A DNA stretch of 64,000 bases from Flavobacterium sp. KS-LB2 (lineage in GTDB: Bacteria; Bacteroidota; Bacteroidia; Flavobacteriales; Flavobacteriaceae): assembly GCF_036895565.1 (NCBI RefSeq), contig NZ_CP145904.1:1922001-1986000 (forward strand), in the 5' to 3' direction. Positions 15,175-25,572 of the stretch are shown here, one piece after another; the stretch's first letter is position 1; every line of letters begins with the position of its first letter. The notes under the pieces were generated by a model. The model did not search any database. It saw nothing but the letters and a program-made list of their open reading frames with translations, and was not told the origin of the DNA. The position numbers and the translations under genes are program-made.

Positions 15175-16866
15175 ATGAAAATTAAAAATTCACTAATCTC
15201 CTTTGCAATATTATGTATTGCATTAATTTCTGGATGTGCAAACGATGATTTCCAGGAGACAATTGGCGTATGTCCAGTTGTAGAATCGACAAGCCCAATA
15301 AATGGAGCTATTAATGTTCCATTAGACCAAACGATTACAGTAATCTTTAATGAAGAGATGAATGTTGCCTCCTTTAATCAATCATCTTTTACTTTACAAG
15401 GTACTACGGCAGTTGCAGGAACAGTTACATTTAGCGGAAAAACTGCTTCGTTTGACCCTACGAGCCCACTTGCACCAAATACAACTTACACTGGCGTAAT
15501 TAAAACATCAGTTAAGGATATCATGGGTAATGCTCTACAGGAAGATTATGTATGGACATTTAGTACAGGTTCAACTGTAACACCAATGGTAATTTCTACA
15601 GATCCAGCTAATAATGCAACGAATGTATTCCTTAATAAAATTGTTAGTGCAAATTTTAATATGCCTATGAATCAGGCAACTCTAAACACCACAACTTTTA
15701 CATTAAAACAAGGGTCTACATCAGTAGCAGGAGCAGTTTCGTATAACGGAACAACTGCTAATTTTACTCCGAACGCTCTTCTAGTGTCTAATACTATTTA
15801 TACAGCTACGATAACAACCGGAGCAAAAAATGTTCAAGGAACAACAACAACCAGCAACTATACCTGGACATTTACTACGGGATCTATTACAGCTCCTAAC
15901 GTAACTACTACTGATCCTGCCAACAATGCTTCTGGTGTTCCACTTAATAAAAACATTATAGCTAATTTTAGTATGGTAATGGACCCTTTGACTATTAACA
16001 CTACTACATTTACACTAAAAAACGGTTCGGCAATAGTTACTGGAACAGTATCCTATTTAGGAACAACTGCTACATTTAACCCCAATAGTGATTTACTACC
16101 TGGAACTACTTATACAGCTACAATTAATACTGGTGCTAGAAACTTATCAAGTGTTCCATTAGCAAACGATTACGTTTGGGAATTCAGTACTAATACAGCA
16201 GTAGTTGGAAATACAGTAAATCTTGGGTCTGCTGAAAGATTTGGGATTTTAGCAGGAGTTGGAGTAAGTAATAATGCTGGTTTCAGTATAATCAATAATA
16301 TGGACGTTGGTATAAGCCCCGGAGTTCGTTCTTCTATCACAGGATTTCCTCCTGCAGTTATAGTTAATGGTGCTATTTATGCTTCTGATGATATTGCCCC
16401 TGTAGGAATTGCTGCTATGTTAACACAAGCTAAACTAGACCTTACTAACGCGTATCTTTTTGCCGAAGGAGCTTCATATAGCGCGCCTATAACGGTTTCT
16501 GGAGATCAGGGTGGAAAAACACTTGTTGCAGGTATTTACAAATCAACATCTACACTTTTAGTTCAAAATGGTGATTTAACTCTTAGCGGTAGTGCAACTG
16601 ACGTTTGGATTTTCCAAATAGCCTCTGCATTCACAACTGTTGGTGGAGCTGGTGGAAATATAAAGCTTACAGGTGGAGCACTTGCTAAAAATGTCTTTTG
16701 GCAAACGGGGAGTTCAGCAACTATTGGAGATTACACTTCTTTTGTAGGCAATATATTGGCCCTACAATCTATTACAATGGGATCGTATTCTACTGCACAA
16801 GGTAGAATGCTTGCAAGAAATGGAGCTGTTGTAATGACTCATACTAACATAATCACAAAGCCTTAA
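15175..16866 (+). CDS. lipoprotein with three Ig-like domains and a C-terminal ice-binding-type DUF3494 domain
   Basis: 563 residues. The signal peptide ends in ALISGC, giving a lipidated Cys21. Three bacterial Ig-like (Big_5 type) domains follow (about 36-130, 136-235, 240-338), each with STDPANNATNVFLNK- and FTTGS-type borders. Residues about 355-560 form a DUF3494 domain (FGILAGVGVSNN, DVGISPG, VNGAIYASDD, ending near GRMLARNGAVVMTHT), the beta-helix fold of known ice-binding proteins. In other species this fold inhibits ice recrystallisation or binds ice, but many members have no tested activity. It is under promoter copy 7 and two bases before an OmpA gene. Confidence 0.9.
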   Translation: MKIKNSLISFAILCIALISGCANDDFQETIGVCPVVESTSPINGAINVPLDQTITVIFNEEMNVASFNQSSFTLQGTTAVAGTVTFSGKTASFDPTSPLAPNTTYTGVIKTSVKDIMGNALQEDYVWTFSTGSTVTPMVISTDPANNATNVFLNKIVSANFNMPMNQATLNTTTFTLKQGSTSVAGAVSYNGTTANFTPNALLVSNTIYTATITTGAKNVQGTTTTSNYTWTFTTGSITAPNVTTTDPANNASGVPLNKNIIANFSMVMDPLTINTTTFTLKNGSAIVTGTVSYLGTTATFNPNSDLLPGTTYTATINTGARNLSSVPLANDYVWEFSTNTAVVGNTVNLGSAERFGILAGVGVSNNAGFSIINNMDVGISPGVRSSITGFPPAVIVNGAIYASDDIAPVGIAAMLTQAKLDLTNAYLFAEGASYSAPITVSGDQGGKTLVAGIYKSTSTLLVQNGDLTLSGSATDVWIFQIASAFTTVGGAGGNIKLTGGALAKNVFWQTGSSATIGDYTSFVGNILALQSITMGSYSTAQGRMLARNGAVVMTHTNIITKP

Positions 16867-16868
16867 AA

Positions 16869-18902
16869 ATGAAAACTAAAACAAATCTTAAAGATGGATC
16901 ATGTATTGCATGGTCCACTAATAAACTAACTTTCAAAAGTATTGCAATACTTACTTTAGCATGGTTAGGCGTTCAAACATCAATACAAGCACAAGAAGTT
17001 CAAGAGGTTAAATTTGCAAAACCTTCTTGGTATTTTGGACTTGCTGGAGGAGCTAATTTTAATTTTTATCGTGGTTCAACAAATCAGTTAAATGCTGGTT
17101 TTACTCCGCCTGCAACATTTCATGATGGAAATGGCACCGGGCTTTTTATAGCACCACTTTTAGAATATCGTCCAGCTGATTCCAAATGGGGAGTTATGTT
17201 ACAAGCAGGTTATGATAGCCGCAAAGGTTCTTTTGACCAAGTAGTTACAGCATGTGATTGTCCTGCTGATTTATCTACTAATCTTAGTTACATAACAGTA
17301 GAACCAAGTGTACGTTTTGCTCCTTTTAAATCTAATTTTTATCTGTATGGTGGTCCTCGTTTGGCTTTCAATATGGACAAATCATTTTCGTATCAATTAG
17401 GTGTAAATCCGGCATTTCCTAATCAAGTAGTTTCTCCTGAAGTAACAGGTGAATTTAGTGAAATTGAAAAAACTATTTTATCCATGCAAATTGGCGCTGG
17501 ATATGATATTCCGCTTTCTTCAGATCGCAATAAAACACAATTTGTATTGTCTCCTTTTGTTTCTTTCCAACCTTATTTTGGTCAAAATCCTCGCGCCACA
17601 GAAACTTGGAACATAACTACTATCAGAGCTGGAGTTGCACTTAAATTTGGACAAGGAAAAAACATTCAAGAAGCAACGGATATGGTTAAAGACCGTGAAG
17701 TGCAGTTCTCCGTAAATTCTCCTAGTAATGTTCCTGCAGAAAGACAAATGACTGAAATTTTCCCGCTTAGAAACTATGTTTTCTTTAATGAAGGATCAAC
17801 AGAGATTCCAAATCGTTATGTTTTACTGACAAAAAATCAAGTAAAAGACTTTAAAGAAGACCAATTAGAGACATTTGCGCCAAAAAATTTATCAGATCGT
17901 TCTAAACGCCAAATGACTGTTTATTATAACGTTCTGAATATTCTTGGAGACCGCATGCAAAAAAATCCTTCATCGACAATTACTTTGGTAGGATCATCTA
18001 ATAATGGAAATACAGATGGTCTTACTATGGCAGAATCTGTAAAAACCTATTTGGTAAATGTGTTTATAATAAATCCAGGTAGAATTACAACTAAAGGTCA
18101 AAGTAAACCAAATATCCCATCAGAACAGCCAGGAGCAACACTAGAATTAGTTTTACTACGTGAAGGAGATCGTAGAGTTTCTATCGAAAGTAATTCTGCT
18201 GATTTGTTGATGGAGTTTCAAAGTGGTTCAGATGCGCCATTGAAACCAGTTCAAATTATAGCTCCAAAAGAAGCACCTTTGGAAAGTTATGTTACTTTCA
18301 ATAATAAAGGAGCTGGGGAAGCATTATCGTCTTGGTCAATACAAATAACTGACGAGCAGGGAAAAATTCAGTCTTTTGGACCTTACACGCAAGATGAGGT
18401 AAGTATTCCAGGAAAAACAATTTTAGGTACCCGTCCAGAAGGAGATTACAAAGTAAAAATGATTGGCCAGACTAAAAGTGGTAAAATTATAGAAAAGGAA
18501 ACTCCTGTTCACATAGTACTTTGGACTCCTGCAAAAATGGAGGAAGGCATTAGATATAGTATCATCTATGAATTCAATAACTCTAAAGCGATTTCATTGT
18601 ATGAAAAATATCTTAATGAAGTAGTTACACCTAAAATTCCTGTTGGAGCAACTGTAATTATTAAAGGTCATACCGATATTATTGGTGAAGAAGTTTACAA
18701 TAAAGATTTGTCATTAGCTCGTGCAAACGATACAAAAACTATCATTGAAAACGCTTTAAATAAAGCAGGTAGAAAAGATGTAAAATTCGATGTATCAGGT
18801 TATGGTGAAAATGAAAATAAATCTCCTTTTGAGAACAAAACTCCAGAAGAACGTTTTTACAATCGTACTGTAATAATAGATATTATTCCTGCTATTAAAT
18901 AA
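16869..18902 (+). CDS. OmpA-family outer-membrane protein
   Basis: 677 residues. The signal peptide is long (cleavage near SIQAQ, about residue 40) and is followed by an N-terminal beta-barrel (about 50-265). A middle region with a duplicated OmpA-like and PEGA-like build comes next. The C-terminal OmpA peptidoglycan-binding domain (about 560-670) has VIIKGHTDIIGEE, LSLARANDTKTII and a late NRTVIIDI. Such proteins anchor the outer membrane to peptidoglycan. It lies two bases after the DUF3494 gene in the same operon and a terminator follows. Confidence 0.9.
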   Translation: MKTKTNLKDGSCIAWSTNKLTFKSIAILTLAWLGVQTSIQAQEVQEVKFAKPSWYFGLAGGANFNFYRGSTNQLNAGFTPPATFHDGNGTGLFIAPLLEYRPADSKWGVMLQAGYDSRKGSFDQVVTACDCPADLSTNLSYITVEPSVRFAPFKSNFYLYGGPRLAFNMDKSFSYQLGVNPAFPNQVVSPEVTGEFSEIEKTILSMQIGAGYDIPLSSDRNKTQFVLSPFVSFQPYFGQNPRATETWNITTIRAGVALKFGQGKNIQEATDMVKDREVQFSVNSPSNVPAERQMTEIFPLRNYVFFNEGSTEIPNRYVLLTKNQVKDFKEDQLETFAPKNLSDRSKRQMTVYYNVLNILGDRMQKNPSSTITLVGSSNNGNTDGLTMAESVKTYLVNVFIINPGRITTKGQSKPNIPSEQPGATLELVLLREGDRRVSIESNSADLLMEFQSGSDAPLKPVQIIAPKEAPLESYVTFNNKGAGEALSSWSIQITDEQGKIQSFGPYTQDEVSIPGKTILGTRPEGDYKVKMIGQTKSGKIIEKETPVHIVLWTPAKMEEGIRYSIIYEFNNSKAISLYEKYLNEVVTPKIPVGATVIIKGHTDIIGEEVYNKDLSLARANDTKTIIENALNKAGRKDVKFDVSGYGENENKSPFENKTPEERFYNRTVIIDIIPAIK

Positions 18903-18935
18903 GCCAGAGTAAAAGAATGCCAATTAATAAATTAT

Positions 18936-18975
18936 AAAAGAGGATAGACTATTAAGTTTCTATCCTCTTTTTTTA
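18936..18975 (+). terminator. Rho-independent terminator
   Basis: AAAGAGGATAGA (18937-18948) pairs with TCTATCCTCTTT (18959-18970), followed by a T run. Confidence 0.9.
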
Positions 18976-19133
18976 TATAAAATTGAGAATCTTTCCCCGA
19001 ATATAATCTGATGAAAATTAATCTTAGTATTTTAAAAAAGTTATAATTTAGCTTCAATTTTTTATACATTCCTTTTTCAAAACCTGAATTTTAACAAAAT
19101 AATTATTATTTTTACTATTTACTTTATGCAGAT

Positions 19134-19613
19134 ATGACCCAAAACGAAAAAACCCTCATTAAGTTCTATACCGCTTTTGCCAATGCCGATGCTTCAACTA
19201 TGTGTGAATGCTATAATTCTAAAATTGAGTTTCGCGATCCTGCCTTTGGTTTATTAAAAGGAAAAGATGTTTGCCAAATGTGGAACATGCTCATTGAAAA
19301 AAGTAAAGGAAATATAAAAATTGAATTCTCAGCTATAAAAGCCGATGAATACATTGGTTCCGCACAATGGATTGCTACCTATAACTTTAGTAAAACAAAT
19401 AGAAAAGTGGTAAATGTTATTCGTGCACAGTTTCAGTTTAAAGATGGACTAATCATAAAACATACGGATGATTTTGATATCTGGAAATGGTCCAAACAAG
19501 CTTTTGGAATTACAGGATATTTATTAGGTTGGACTGGTTATTTTCAGAAAAGAATACAACAACAAGCATTACTATCGTTGAAGAAATATAAAGAGGCTAA
19601 AAATGCCAATTGA
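19134..19613 (+). CDS. SnoaL/NTF2-like protein
   Basis: 159 residues with the SnoaL-like pattern: N-terminal helices (LIKFYTAFANADASTMCECY), then IEFRDPAFGLLKGKDVCQMWNML, a strand-rich half and the terminal HTDDFDIWKW. NTF2-fold proteins of this group include isomerases, cyclases and many of unknown substrate; none can be chosen here. The C-terminal tail is basic. It overlaps the next gene by 11 bp, so the two are co-expressed. Confidence 0.85.
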   Translation: MTQNEKTLIKFYTAFANADASTMCECYNSKIEFRDPAFGLLKGKDVCQMWNMLIEKSKGNIKIEFSAIKADEYIGSAQWIATYNFSKTNRKVVNVIRAQFQFKDGLIIKHTDDFDIWKWSKQAFGITGYLLGWTGYFQKRIQQQALLSLKKYKEAKNAN

Positions 19614-20049
19614 AAGTTTAAAAATACTATTTAACAGAGATTTAAATCAGCTAAAAACCGAAATAGAGTTGTATCAAAATGAAAGTGATATTTGGACAAT
19701 CCAAAAAGGTATCTCTAATTCAGCCGGAAATCTTTGCTTGCATTTAGTGGGAAATCTAAATACATATATTGGTGCCCAATTTGGAAATACTGGATATATA
19801 AGAAACCGTCCATTAGAATTTTCGCTGAAAAATATTCCAAAAACAGAATTACTATCAAAAATTGAAGCAACTATTATGATTGTTGATAATTCGTTAACAA
19901 ACATCTCCGAAGAAGATTTGAAAATGGAATTTCCACTTTTAGTTTTTAAAGAAAAAACTTCAACCGAGTTTATGCTTATCCATTTGACCACACACCTAGC
20001 TTATCATTTGGGGCAAATCAATTACCACAGGCGATTATTGGAATCTTAA
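19603..20049 (+). CDS. DinB/DUF1572-family protein
   Basis: 148 residues, a four-helix DinB-like fold. Candidate metal ligands are His47 (AGNLCLHLVGN) and histidines in the C-terminal helix (LTTHLAYHLGQINYHRR). Members are predicted metal-dependent enzymes or thiol transferases, often damage-inducible, with substrates mostly unknown. It overlaps the SnoaL-like gene by 11 bp in another frame. Confidence 0.85.
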   Translation: MPIESLKILFNRDLNQLKTEIELYQNESDIWTIQKGISNSAGNLCLHLVGNLNTYIGAQFGNTGYIRNRPLEFSLKNIPKTELLSKIEATIMIVDNSLTNISEEDLKMEFPLLVFKEKTSTEFMLIHLTTHLAYHLGQINYHRRLLES

Positions 20050-20212
20050 AATCCAATTTAAAGACTATCTTCAAAATTAATATGTAACTTTCATTAAAAA
20101 ATAATTGAGAAATCGTTTATCTCTATCGTATGTACTTAAAAATTAGTTTTTTTTTGTAAATACTTAACTAGCAATTGAGACACAAATAACGAGATAAATT
20201 AAAAAATCTATA

Positions 20213-21955
20213 ATGAAAACAATAGTACATAAAAAATTAAATGAATTGCAAGCAACCGCTATTTGTGGAAATGATATTAGTTCGTCCTGTCTTTATGTTT
20301 CGGCTCTTACCATTATGTATGCGGGACAATATGCGTGGATTTCATTACTTTTTGTAGCAGTTGTCCTTTTTTTATTCAGAAAAATTTATGGTGAAGTAGT
20401 AGGTGCCATTCCACTGAACGGTGGCGCTTATAACGTATTATTAAACACTTCTTCCAAAAGAATGGCATCGCTTGCAGCTACATTAACAGTTTTGTCATAT
20501 ATGGCTACGGCGGTAATCTCCGCTTCAGAAGGCATGCATTATCTCCATGGGATAGTCCCTGGAATTGATATCACAATAACTACAATACTTGTTTTAGTCG
20601 CTTTTACCGGTTTGGCAATTTTAGGAATTGGAGAATCATCTTTTGTCGCTGTCTTTATTTTTCTGACTCATATAATCACACTTAGCTTATTAGTATTCGC
20701 CTCTGTATGGTTTCTTTTTAATCATGGTTTACAAACTTTTCATATCAATTGGAATCTTCCTTTTACTTCAAGCGGGATTGTTAGGGCACTTTTCTTAGGT
20801 TTTTCTGCTGCAATGTTAGGGATTTCAGGTTTTGAAAGTTCTTCAAATTTTGTTGAAGAACAAGAACAAGGTGTCTTTCCAAAAACACTCCGTAATATGT
20901 GGGCTGTAGTGAGTTTCTTCAACCCTTTGCTAGCTTTGTTATTAATTTGCATCATCCCCCTGGCAGAAGTTGGTGAACATAGAGAATCTTTACTTGCCTT
21001 TTTGGGACAAACAACTGGTGGAACGTGGCTTGCTTACCTTATTTCCATCGATGCTGTTTTGGTATTATGTGGAGCCGTACTAACATCATTTGTGGGGGTT
21101 TCCGGATTGCTGAATCGTATGACTTTAGACAGAATCCTACCCAATTACTTTTTAAAACAAAATAAGAAAGGATCTAACTATAGAATAATTATTACTTTTC
21201 TAATATTATGCATTTCTGTATTATTTGTTACCGGTGGAAATCTAGTGGCACTTGCCGGTGTTTATACATTCTCTTTTCTGGCAGTAATGGGATTATTTGG
21301 CATTGGAAATTTATTACTGAAATTTAAACGAAAAAAACTGCCCAGACCTGAAAAAGCTCGTGGAATTTCTGTAATTATTGCCGTCTCATTAGTAATTGCT
21401 GCTTTTGTAGGTAATATCCAATTAAATGTTGATTCCTTTTATACTTTTATCAAATATCTTATTCCTTCATTGTTATTTGTTGGTATCATGTTAAATAGAT
21501 CATTTTTAATACAACTATCTATGGATGCCTTAGAATATTTTTACAAACCTCTGCGGCGATTCGTTATATTCAGTAATCGCTATTTGATTAAAATGAATAA
21601 AAAAATTCATTCACAGGAATTTGTTTTCTTTACGAAAGGTGACGATGTAGCTATATTAAACAAGGTTATGCAATATGTAGAAAATAATGAAACGACAAAA
21701 AAATTAAAAATTGTCAATATAAAACGGGAAGGCGAAAATAATGAGTCACTCATTATTGATCTTAAAGTTCTAGACCGTGCTTACCCAGAAATTGATATTG
21801 AGTTCATTGAATTAGAAGGTACTTTTGGTCCAGAAATCATTGATGATTTATCAAAAAAATGGAATATTCCTAAAAATTTCATGTTTATTGGCTCTCCTGG
21901 TAACCGATTCTCCTATAGAGTTTCAGAATTAGGTGGTGTTCGTTTAATTATGTAG
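20213..21955 (+). CDS. APC-superfamily amino-acid permease
   Basis: 580 residues. About 12 membrane helices fill the first 440 residues, beginning with the substrate-motif helix ATAICGNDISSSCLYVSAL and including VGAIPLNGGAYNVLL. The last 130 residues are a soluble cytoplasmic domain (HSQEFVFFTKGDDVAILN to the end) with a Rossmann-like feel, perhaps regulatory. Substrate is unknown. It is a single-gene unit. Confidence 0.88.
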   Translation: MKTIVHKKLNELQATAICGNDISSSCLYVSALTIMYAGQYAWISLLFVAVVLFLFRKIYGEVVGAIPLNGGAYNVLLNTSSKRMASLAATLTVLSYMATAVISASEGMHYLHGIVPGIDITITTILVLVAFTGLAILGIGESSFVAVFIFLTHIITLSLLVFASVWFLFNHGLQTFHINWNLPFTSSGIVRALFLGFSAAMLGISGFESSSNFVEEQEQGVFPKTLRNMWAVVSFFNPLLALLLICIIPLAEVGEHRESLLAFLGQTTGGTWLAYLISIDAVLVLCGAVLTSFVGVSGLLNRMTLDRILPNYFLKQNKKGSNYRIIITFLILCISVLFVTGGNLVALAGVYTFSFLAVMGLFGIGNLLLKFKRKKLPRPEKARGISVIIAVSLVIAAFVGNIQLNVDSFYTFIKYLIPSLLFVGIMLNRSFLIQLSMDALEYFYKPLRRFVIFSNRYLIKMNKKIHSQEFVFFTKGDDVAILNKVMQYVENNETTKKLKIVNIKREGENNESLIIDLKVLDRAYPEIDIEFIELEGTFGPEIIDDLSKKWNIPKNFMFIGSPGNRFSYRVSELGGVRLIM

Positions 21956-22119
21956 ACTAGAAGCGGTTAGGACAAAAATATTGAAATTCAAACAAATAGA
22001 TAAATTAATTTTAATCCGCTATATTTGTTAAACTAGAAAAATGTCATTTTCGTTTCAAAAAAATAGCATCCATACTTTTATAAAAGGAATTTGAAATAAC
22101 GGTTATAATACATATTTAT

Positions 22120-23190
22120 ATGTTAGAATCTTCTAAAATACCCATTCCATTTCAATCTAACAGGAAATTTTCTATTTTAGAAATCCTTCAGTTTATCGTA
22201 TTATCAGCTTTGATTTTGTACTTTGGAAAAACACTATTTATTCCGCTAAGTTTTTCATTGCTTATTAGTTTTATTTTATATCCAATCTGTAAATGGATGG
22301 AAACAAAAGGAATTAATAAAGGAATGACCATTATTATTTCAATCTTAGGCGTTACACTTGTGGTAAGTGCTTTACTTTATCTATTATTTGTACAGTTCTC
22401 AGAGTTTTTACACGAATGGCAATCTTTAAGAACCAAAATCACTGAAACAACACAGCAATTGAGTCTTTTTGTTTCAGAGCGATTTGATATTAGTTTAGAA
22501 AAACAAAGGGATTTTATCAACAATACACTCAACAACTCCGGTTCGCAAGCTTTTTCTATAGTACGAAATACCGCATATTCCTTATCCGAAGGAGTATTTT
22601 TTCTGATAATGATACCTATTTTTTCAGCATTGATACTTTTTCACCGCAACTTACTATCAAAAGCTTTGTATGAACTTTTCCCTTCAGAACAAAAAAACAC
22701 CATTCATGAAATCCTTATCGGAACCATTCATGAATACTATAATTTTATCAAAGGAATGCTATTAGTATATTTGATAGTAGGCTTATTAAACAGCATTGGG
22801 CTATGGATTATAGGGGTACCAAATCCCTTCTTATTTGGTTTTATTGCTTCTATACTCACCTTTATTCCCTATGTCGGAATCATGATCTCATCACTCTTGC
22901 CTATTGCCGTTTCTTGGATAACATACAATTCTATTTGGTATCCATTGGCCGTTATTGCAGTTTTTTCTATTGTTCAAGCACTCGAAGCCTATATTATATT
23001 TCCATTTGCGGTAGGAAGCCGCTTAAAAATAAATACGCTAGTCATTATTATTGTAGTAATCGTGGGAGGGATTTTATGGGGTGCCGCTGGCATGATACTG
23101 TTCATTCCATTTACAAGTATTATAAAACTGATTGCAGACCGCACACCAAGCCTAAAGACATTATCGCTTTTGTTAGATGATGGTGAATAG
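22120..23190 (+). CDS. AI-2E-family transporter (PerM/YdiK-like)
   Basis: 356 residues with the family layout: an N-terminal helix pair, a central soluble loop with helices (RTKITETTQQLSLFVSERFD) and a cluster of C-terminal helices with the signature GLWIIGVPNPFLFGFIASIL and FIPYVG. Members export small molecules or ions (AI-2, sodium); the substrate cannot be told here. It converges on menC. Confidence 0.9.
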   Translation: MLESSKIPIPFQSNRKFSILEILQFIVLSALILYFGKTLFIPLSFSLLISFILYPICKWMETKGINKGMTIIISILGVTLVVSALLYLLFVQFSEFLHEWQSLRTKITETTQQLSLFVSERFDISLEKQRDFINNTLNNSGSQAFSIVRNTAYSLSEGVFFLIMIPIFSALILFHRNLLSKALYELFPSEQKNTIHEILIGTIHEYYNFIKGMLLVYLIVGLLNSIGLWIIGVPNPFLFGFIASILTFIPYVGIMISSLLPIAVSWITYNSIWYPLAVIAVFSIVQALEAYIIFPFAVGSRLKINTLVIIIVVIVGGILWGAAGMILFIPFTSIIKLIADRTPSLKTLSLLLDDGE

Positions 23191-23209
23191 AAGTAAACGG
23201 AACAATAAT

Positions 23210-24256
23210 CTATTCCAAAAGATCAAAATCAAACGCCCAATCCAACTCCTTTTTATACCACAATTGCCCTTGCGAAACTTCCAGCGGACAATCAAAATTA
23301 TTGGTATAAAGTGCTCCAGTTCCTAATCCTTGTGGCATTAAACTGTGTTGTAAAAACGTCCATTGTGCAATGGCATTGAGTCCAATATTACTCTCTAATG
23401 CTGAGGTAATCCACCACCCGATTTTATGCTTTTCAGCTAATGAAATCCATTCTTGCGTACCTCGAAAACCACCCACAAAACTAGGCTTCAAAATGATGTA
23501 TTGCGGCTTGATTTTTTCTAACAATTGCTCTTTTTCAGCCAAAGTAAACACACCAATCAACTCTTCATCCAAAGCAATAGGAAAAGGAGTGACTTTACAT
23601 AACTCTGCCATCCTGTCAGTATGATTTTTTTGTATTGGCTGCTCTATGCTATGTAATTTAAATTCAGACAGTTGTATTAATCTATTTAAAGCCAAGTCTG
23701 AATCAAAAGCGCCATTAGCATCTACCCGAATTTCGACTTGTTCCGGAGTAAAATGCTCCCGAATAAAACGCAATAATTGCAGTTCTTTATCGAAATCTAT
23801 CGCTCCAATTTTGAGTTTGATACATGTGAAACCCTGTGCTAGTTTTTCCTCAATTTGTTGCTTCATAAAAGCCTCCTCGCCCATCCAAACCAAACCGTTA
23901 ATCACCATTGATTTTGTACCATTTGTAAAGTCCGAAGGAAAGAGTAAAAAAGGAGTCGCGCTCACTAAAGATTGGAACGCCATTTCCACTCCAAATTGTA
24001 TCGAAGGAAAGTCCAATAATGCTTCCCAAAGTTGCTCTTTCCCTAAGTGAATATTAGCGCAAGTCCATTGCAATTTTTCTTCATAATCTGGCCGATCATC
24101 AATACTCAATCCACGCAGTATGCCGCACTCGCCAATCCCTTTTTTACCATCTTTTTCTAAGACAATAAACCAAGTTTCCTTTTCGGTCATCACGCCACGG
24201 GAAGTTCCTGATGGACGTTTAAAATTAAGAATGTATTTGTGGTAGGTTGCTTTCAA
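23210..24256 (-). CDS. menC: o-succinylbenzoate synthase (MenC)
   Basis: 348 residues of the enolase superfamily. Catalytic residues are visible: Lys147/Lys149 in CIKLKIG, metal ligands Asp179 (VDAN), Glu205 (SIEQP) and Asp230 (ALDEE), and Lys257 (ILKPSF). OSBS and dipeptide epimerases share this fold; menA, menB and menD in the same window decide for MenC, which dehydrates SHCHC to o-succinylbenzoate in menaquinone synthesis. The start is a TTG: no in-frame ATG lies upstream, and the next internal ATG would remove the conserved N-terminal strand (YHKYILNFKRPSGTSRG). Confidence 0.92.
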   Translation of the reverse strand: MKATYHKYILNFKRPSGTSRGVMTEKETWFIVLEKDGKKGIGECGILRGLSIDDRPDYEEKLQWTCANIHLGKEQLWEALLDFPSIQFGVEMAFQSLVSATPFLLFPSDFTNGTKSMVINGLVWMGEEAFMKQQIEEKLAQGFTCIKLKIGAIDFDKELQLLRFIREHFTPEQVEIRVDANGAFDSDLALNRLIQLSEFKLHSIEQPIQKNHTDRMAELCKVTPFPIALDEELIGVFTLAEKEQLLEKIKPQYIILKPSFVGGFRGTQEWISLAEKHKIGWWITSALESNIGLNAIAQWTFLQHSLMPQGLGTGALYTNNFDCPLEVSQGQLWYKKELDWAFDFDLLE

Positions 24257-24345
24257 TTTTATTTTGGATTTAAGATTTTAGAAAATAGATAGTAGAATTC
24301 AGAAACACCTGTCTTTTTACTCCTTACTCTTTGTTCTTTGTTTGC

Positions 24346-25551
24346 CTAGTCTATTAACTTCAAAACGCGTTCAAAATCCTTATTCTGAATTCCCATTTTT
24401 TTGAAAGCCTCAAAATCTTGTTTTATTTTCTGAGTCCAACTCAAGCTATCTGTTACGTTTTGCGATTGGTATTTTTTATAAATAGCTTTTGCTGACGAAA
24501 AGTTATCATTTAATAAATAAGCGTGTGCCAAATTTAGTTTAATCAATAACTCCGCATTATCCAGCTTCTCGCCTTCTTTTAGGAATTTAATCGCTTTTCC
24601 ATATTGCTTTGTCAAAAGATAACTACTCCCAATAGTATTGTAATCCAAAGCAGTTGCTTTACCATCATTGATTATCGTTGTCAGTTTTACTATAGCTTCA
24701 CCGTGCTTTCCTTGCTTGGTTAATCCAGTAGCTTGCTTGCGCAAATCGTCATACACACTTTTTGAGAGACTGCTTTCGCCAAAACAACTGTTACCAAAAT
24801 CTTTAAATGCCTTAGCGCGCTCTACAGCTAATAATTTTTGAAATTCCTTAAAAGTGTACTTCGATTGGATTTTATCCGAAATACAGACACAAAAATCATC
24901 CGAATTGGTCATTTTTTGAGCCAAGTTAGAAGTTTTACACTGATCTATGATTGCTTTTCTGTTTTCAACAGTCCAACCTCGACTGAGTTTGTTATCAACC
25001 CAAGGCACTACTTCTAGAATGATTTTTTGGTTCATGATCCAGTTTTTACTCTCGAAACCAAACCACAAATTCCCAGCATTCAATTTCATACAAGCCGATT
25101 TATCTGCAGATAGCAGTTTTGCATCTTTGCTAATTGGAGTATCTTGAACTAAACAAGCATCAGCTGTTTTTCCGTTTTCTTTATATTTCGAAGCCAAGTC
25201 AGCACTGGAAAAAACTACATATTTACATTTGTCATCTCCTGAGATTTTAGACAAAATAAAAACTGCTCCTGCTGACCCTTGACTGATTCCCGTTGGGTCT
25301 GGAATCGCCTTTAACACCGAAACTAAACTGCCCGCCATTTGCTGATTTTTATCCAAAAGTGTTATCCTGAAAACAACTTCAGTAGTTCCTTCTGGGAAAT
25401 CTTGGGTTTTGATAACGATTCGGTCTCTCGCCGAAACTGTAATTTCTTCGGTTGTAGCACGGGTTTTATCCCAATAGCCGTCTTTTTGAGAGAAACTAGT
25501 CTGAAAAGCGAGTGCAGTTACCAGCAAAAAAATTCCTTTTATCCTATTCAT
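24346..25551 (-). CDS. secreted TPR protein of unknown function
   Basis: 401 residues with a signal peptide (cleavage after FQTSFS). Residues 25-210 are a strand-rich domain I do not recognise. Residues 205-260 contain a Cys-containing helical segment (FCVCISDKIQSKYTFKEFQK). Residues about 268-385 are TPR-like helices (GEAIVKLTTIINDGKATALD, then YGKAIKFLKEGEKLDNAELL). It probably acts in the periplasm as a scaffold. It sits between the hydrolase and menC genes on the same strand. Confidence 0.8.
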   Translation of the reverse strand: MNRIKGIFLLVTALAFQTSFSQKDGYWDKTRATTEEITVSARDRIVIKTQDFPEGTTEVVFRITLLDKNQQMAGSLVSVLKAIPDPTGISQGSAGAVFILSKISGDDKCKYVVFSSADLASKYKENGKTADACLVQDTPISKDAKLLSADKSACMKLNAGNLWFGFESKNWIMNQKIILEVVPWVDNKLSRGWTVENRKAIIDQCKTSNLAQKMTNSDDFCVCISDKIQSKYTFKEFQKLLAVERAKAFKDFGNSCFGESSLSKSVYDDLRKQATGLTKQGKHGEAIVKLTTIINDGKATALDYNTIGSSYLLTKQYGKAIKFLKEGEKLDNAELLIKLNLAHAYLLNDNFSSAKAIYKKYQSQNVTDSLSWTQKIKQDFEAFKKMGIQNKDFERVLKLID

Positions 25552-25572
25552 GTTTTTGATTAACGAGTTTTT

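Noticed and set aside
22803-23180. 125-codon frame inside the AI-2E transporter gene
   Set aside because: Same strand but another frame, with unlikely Cys/Tyr/His-rich composition; the transporter frame is intact.
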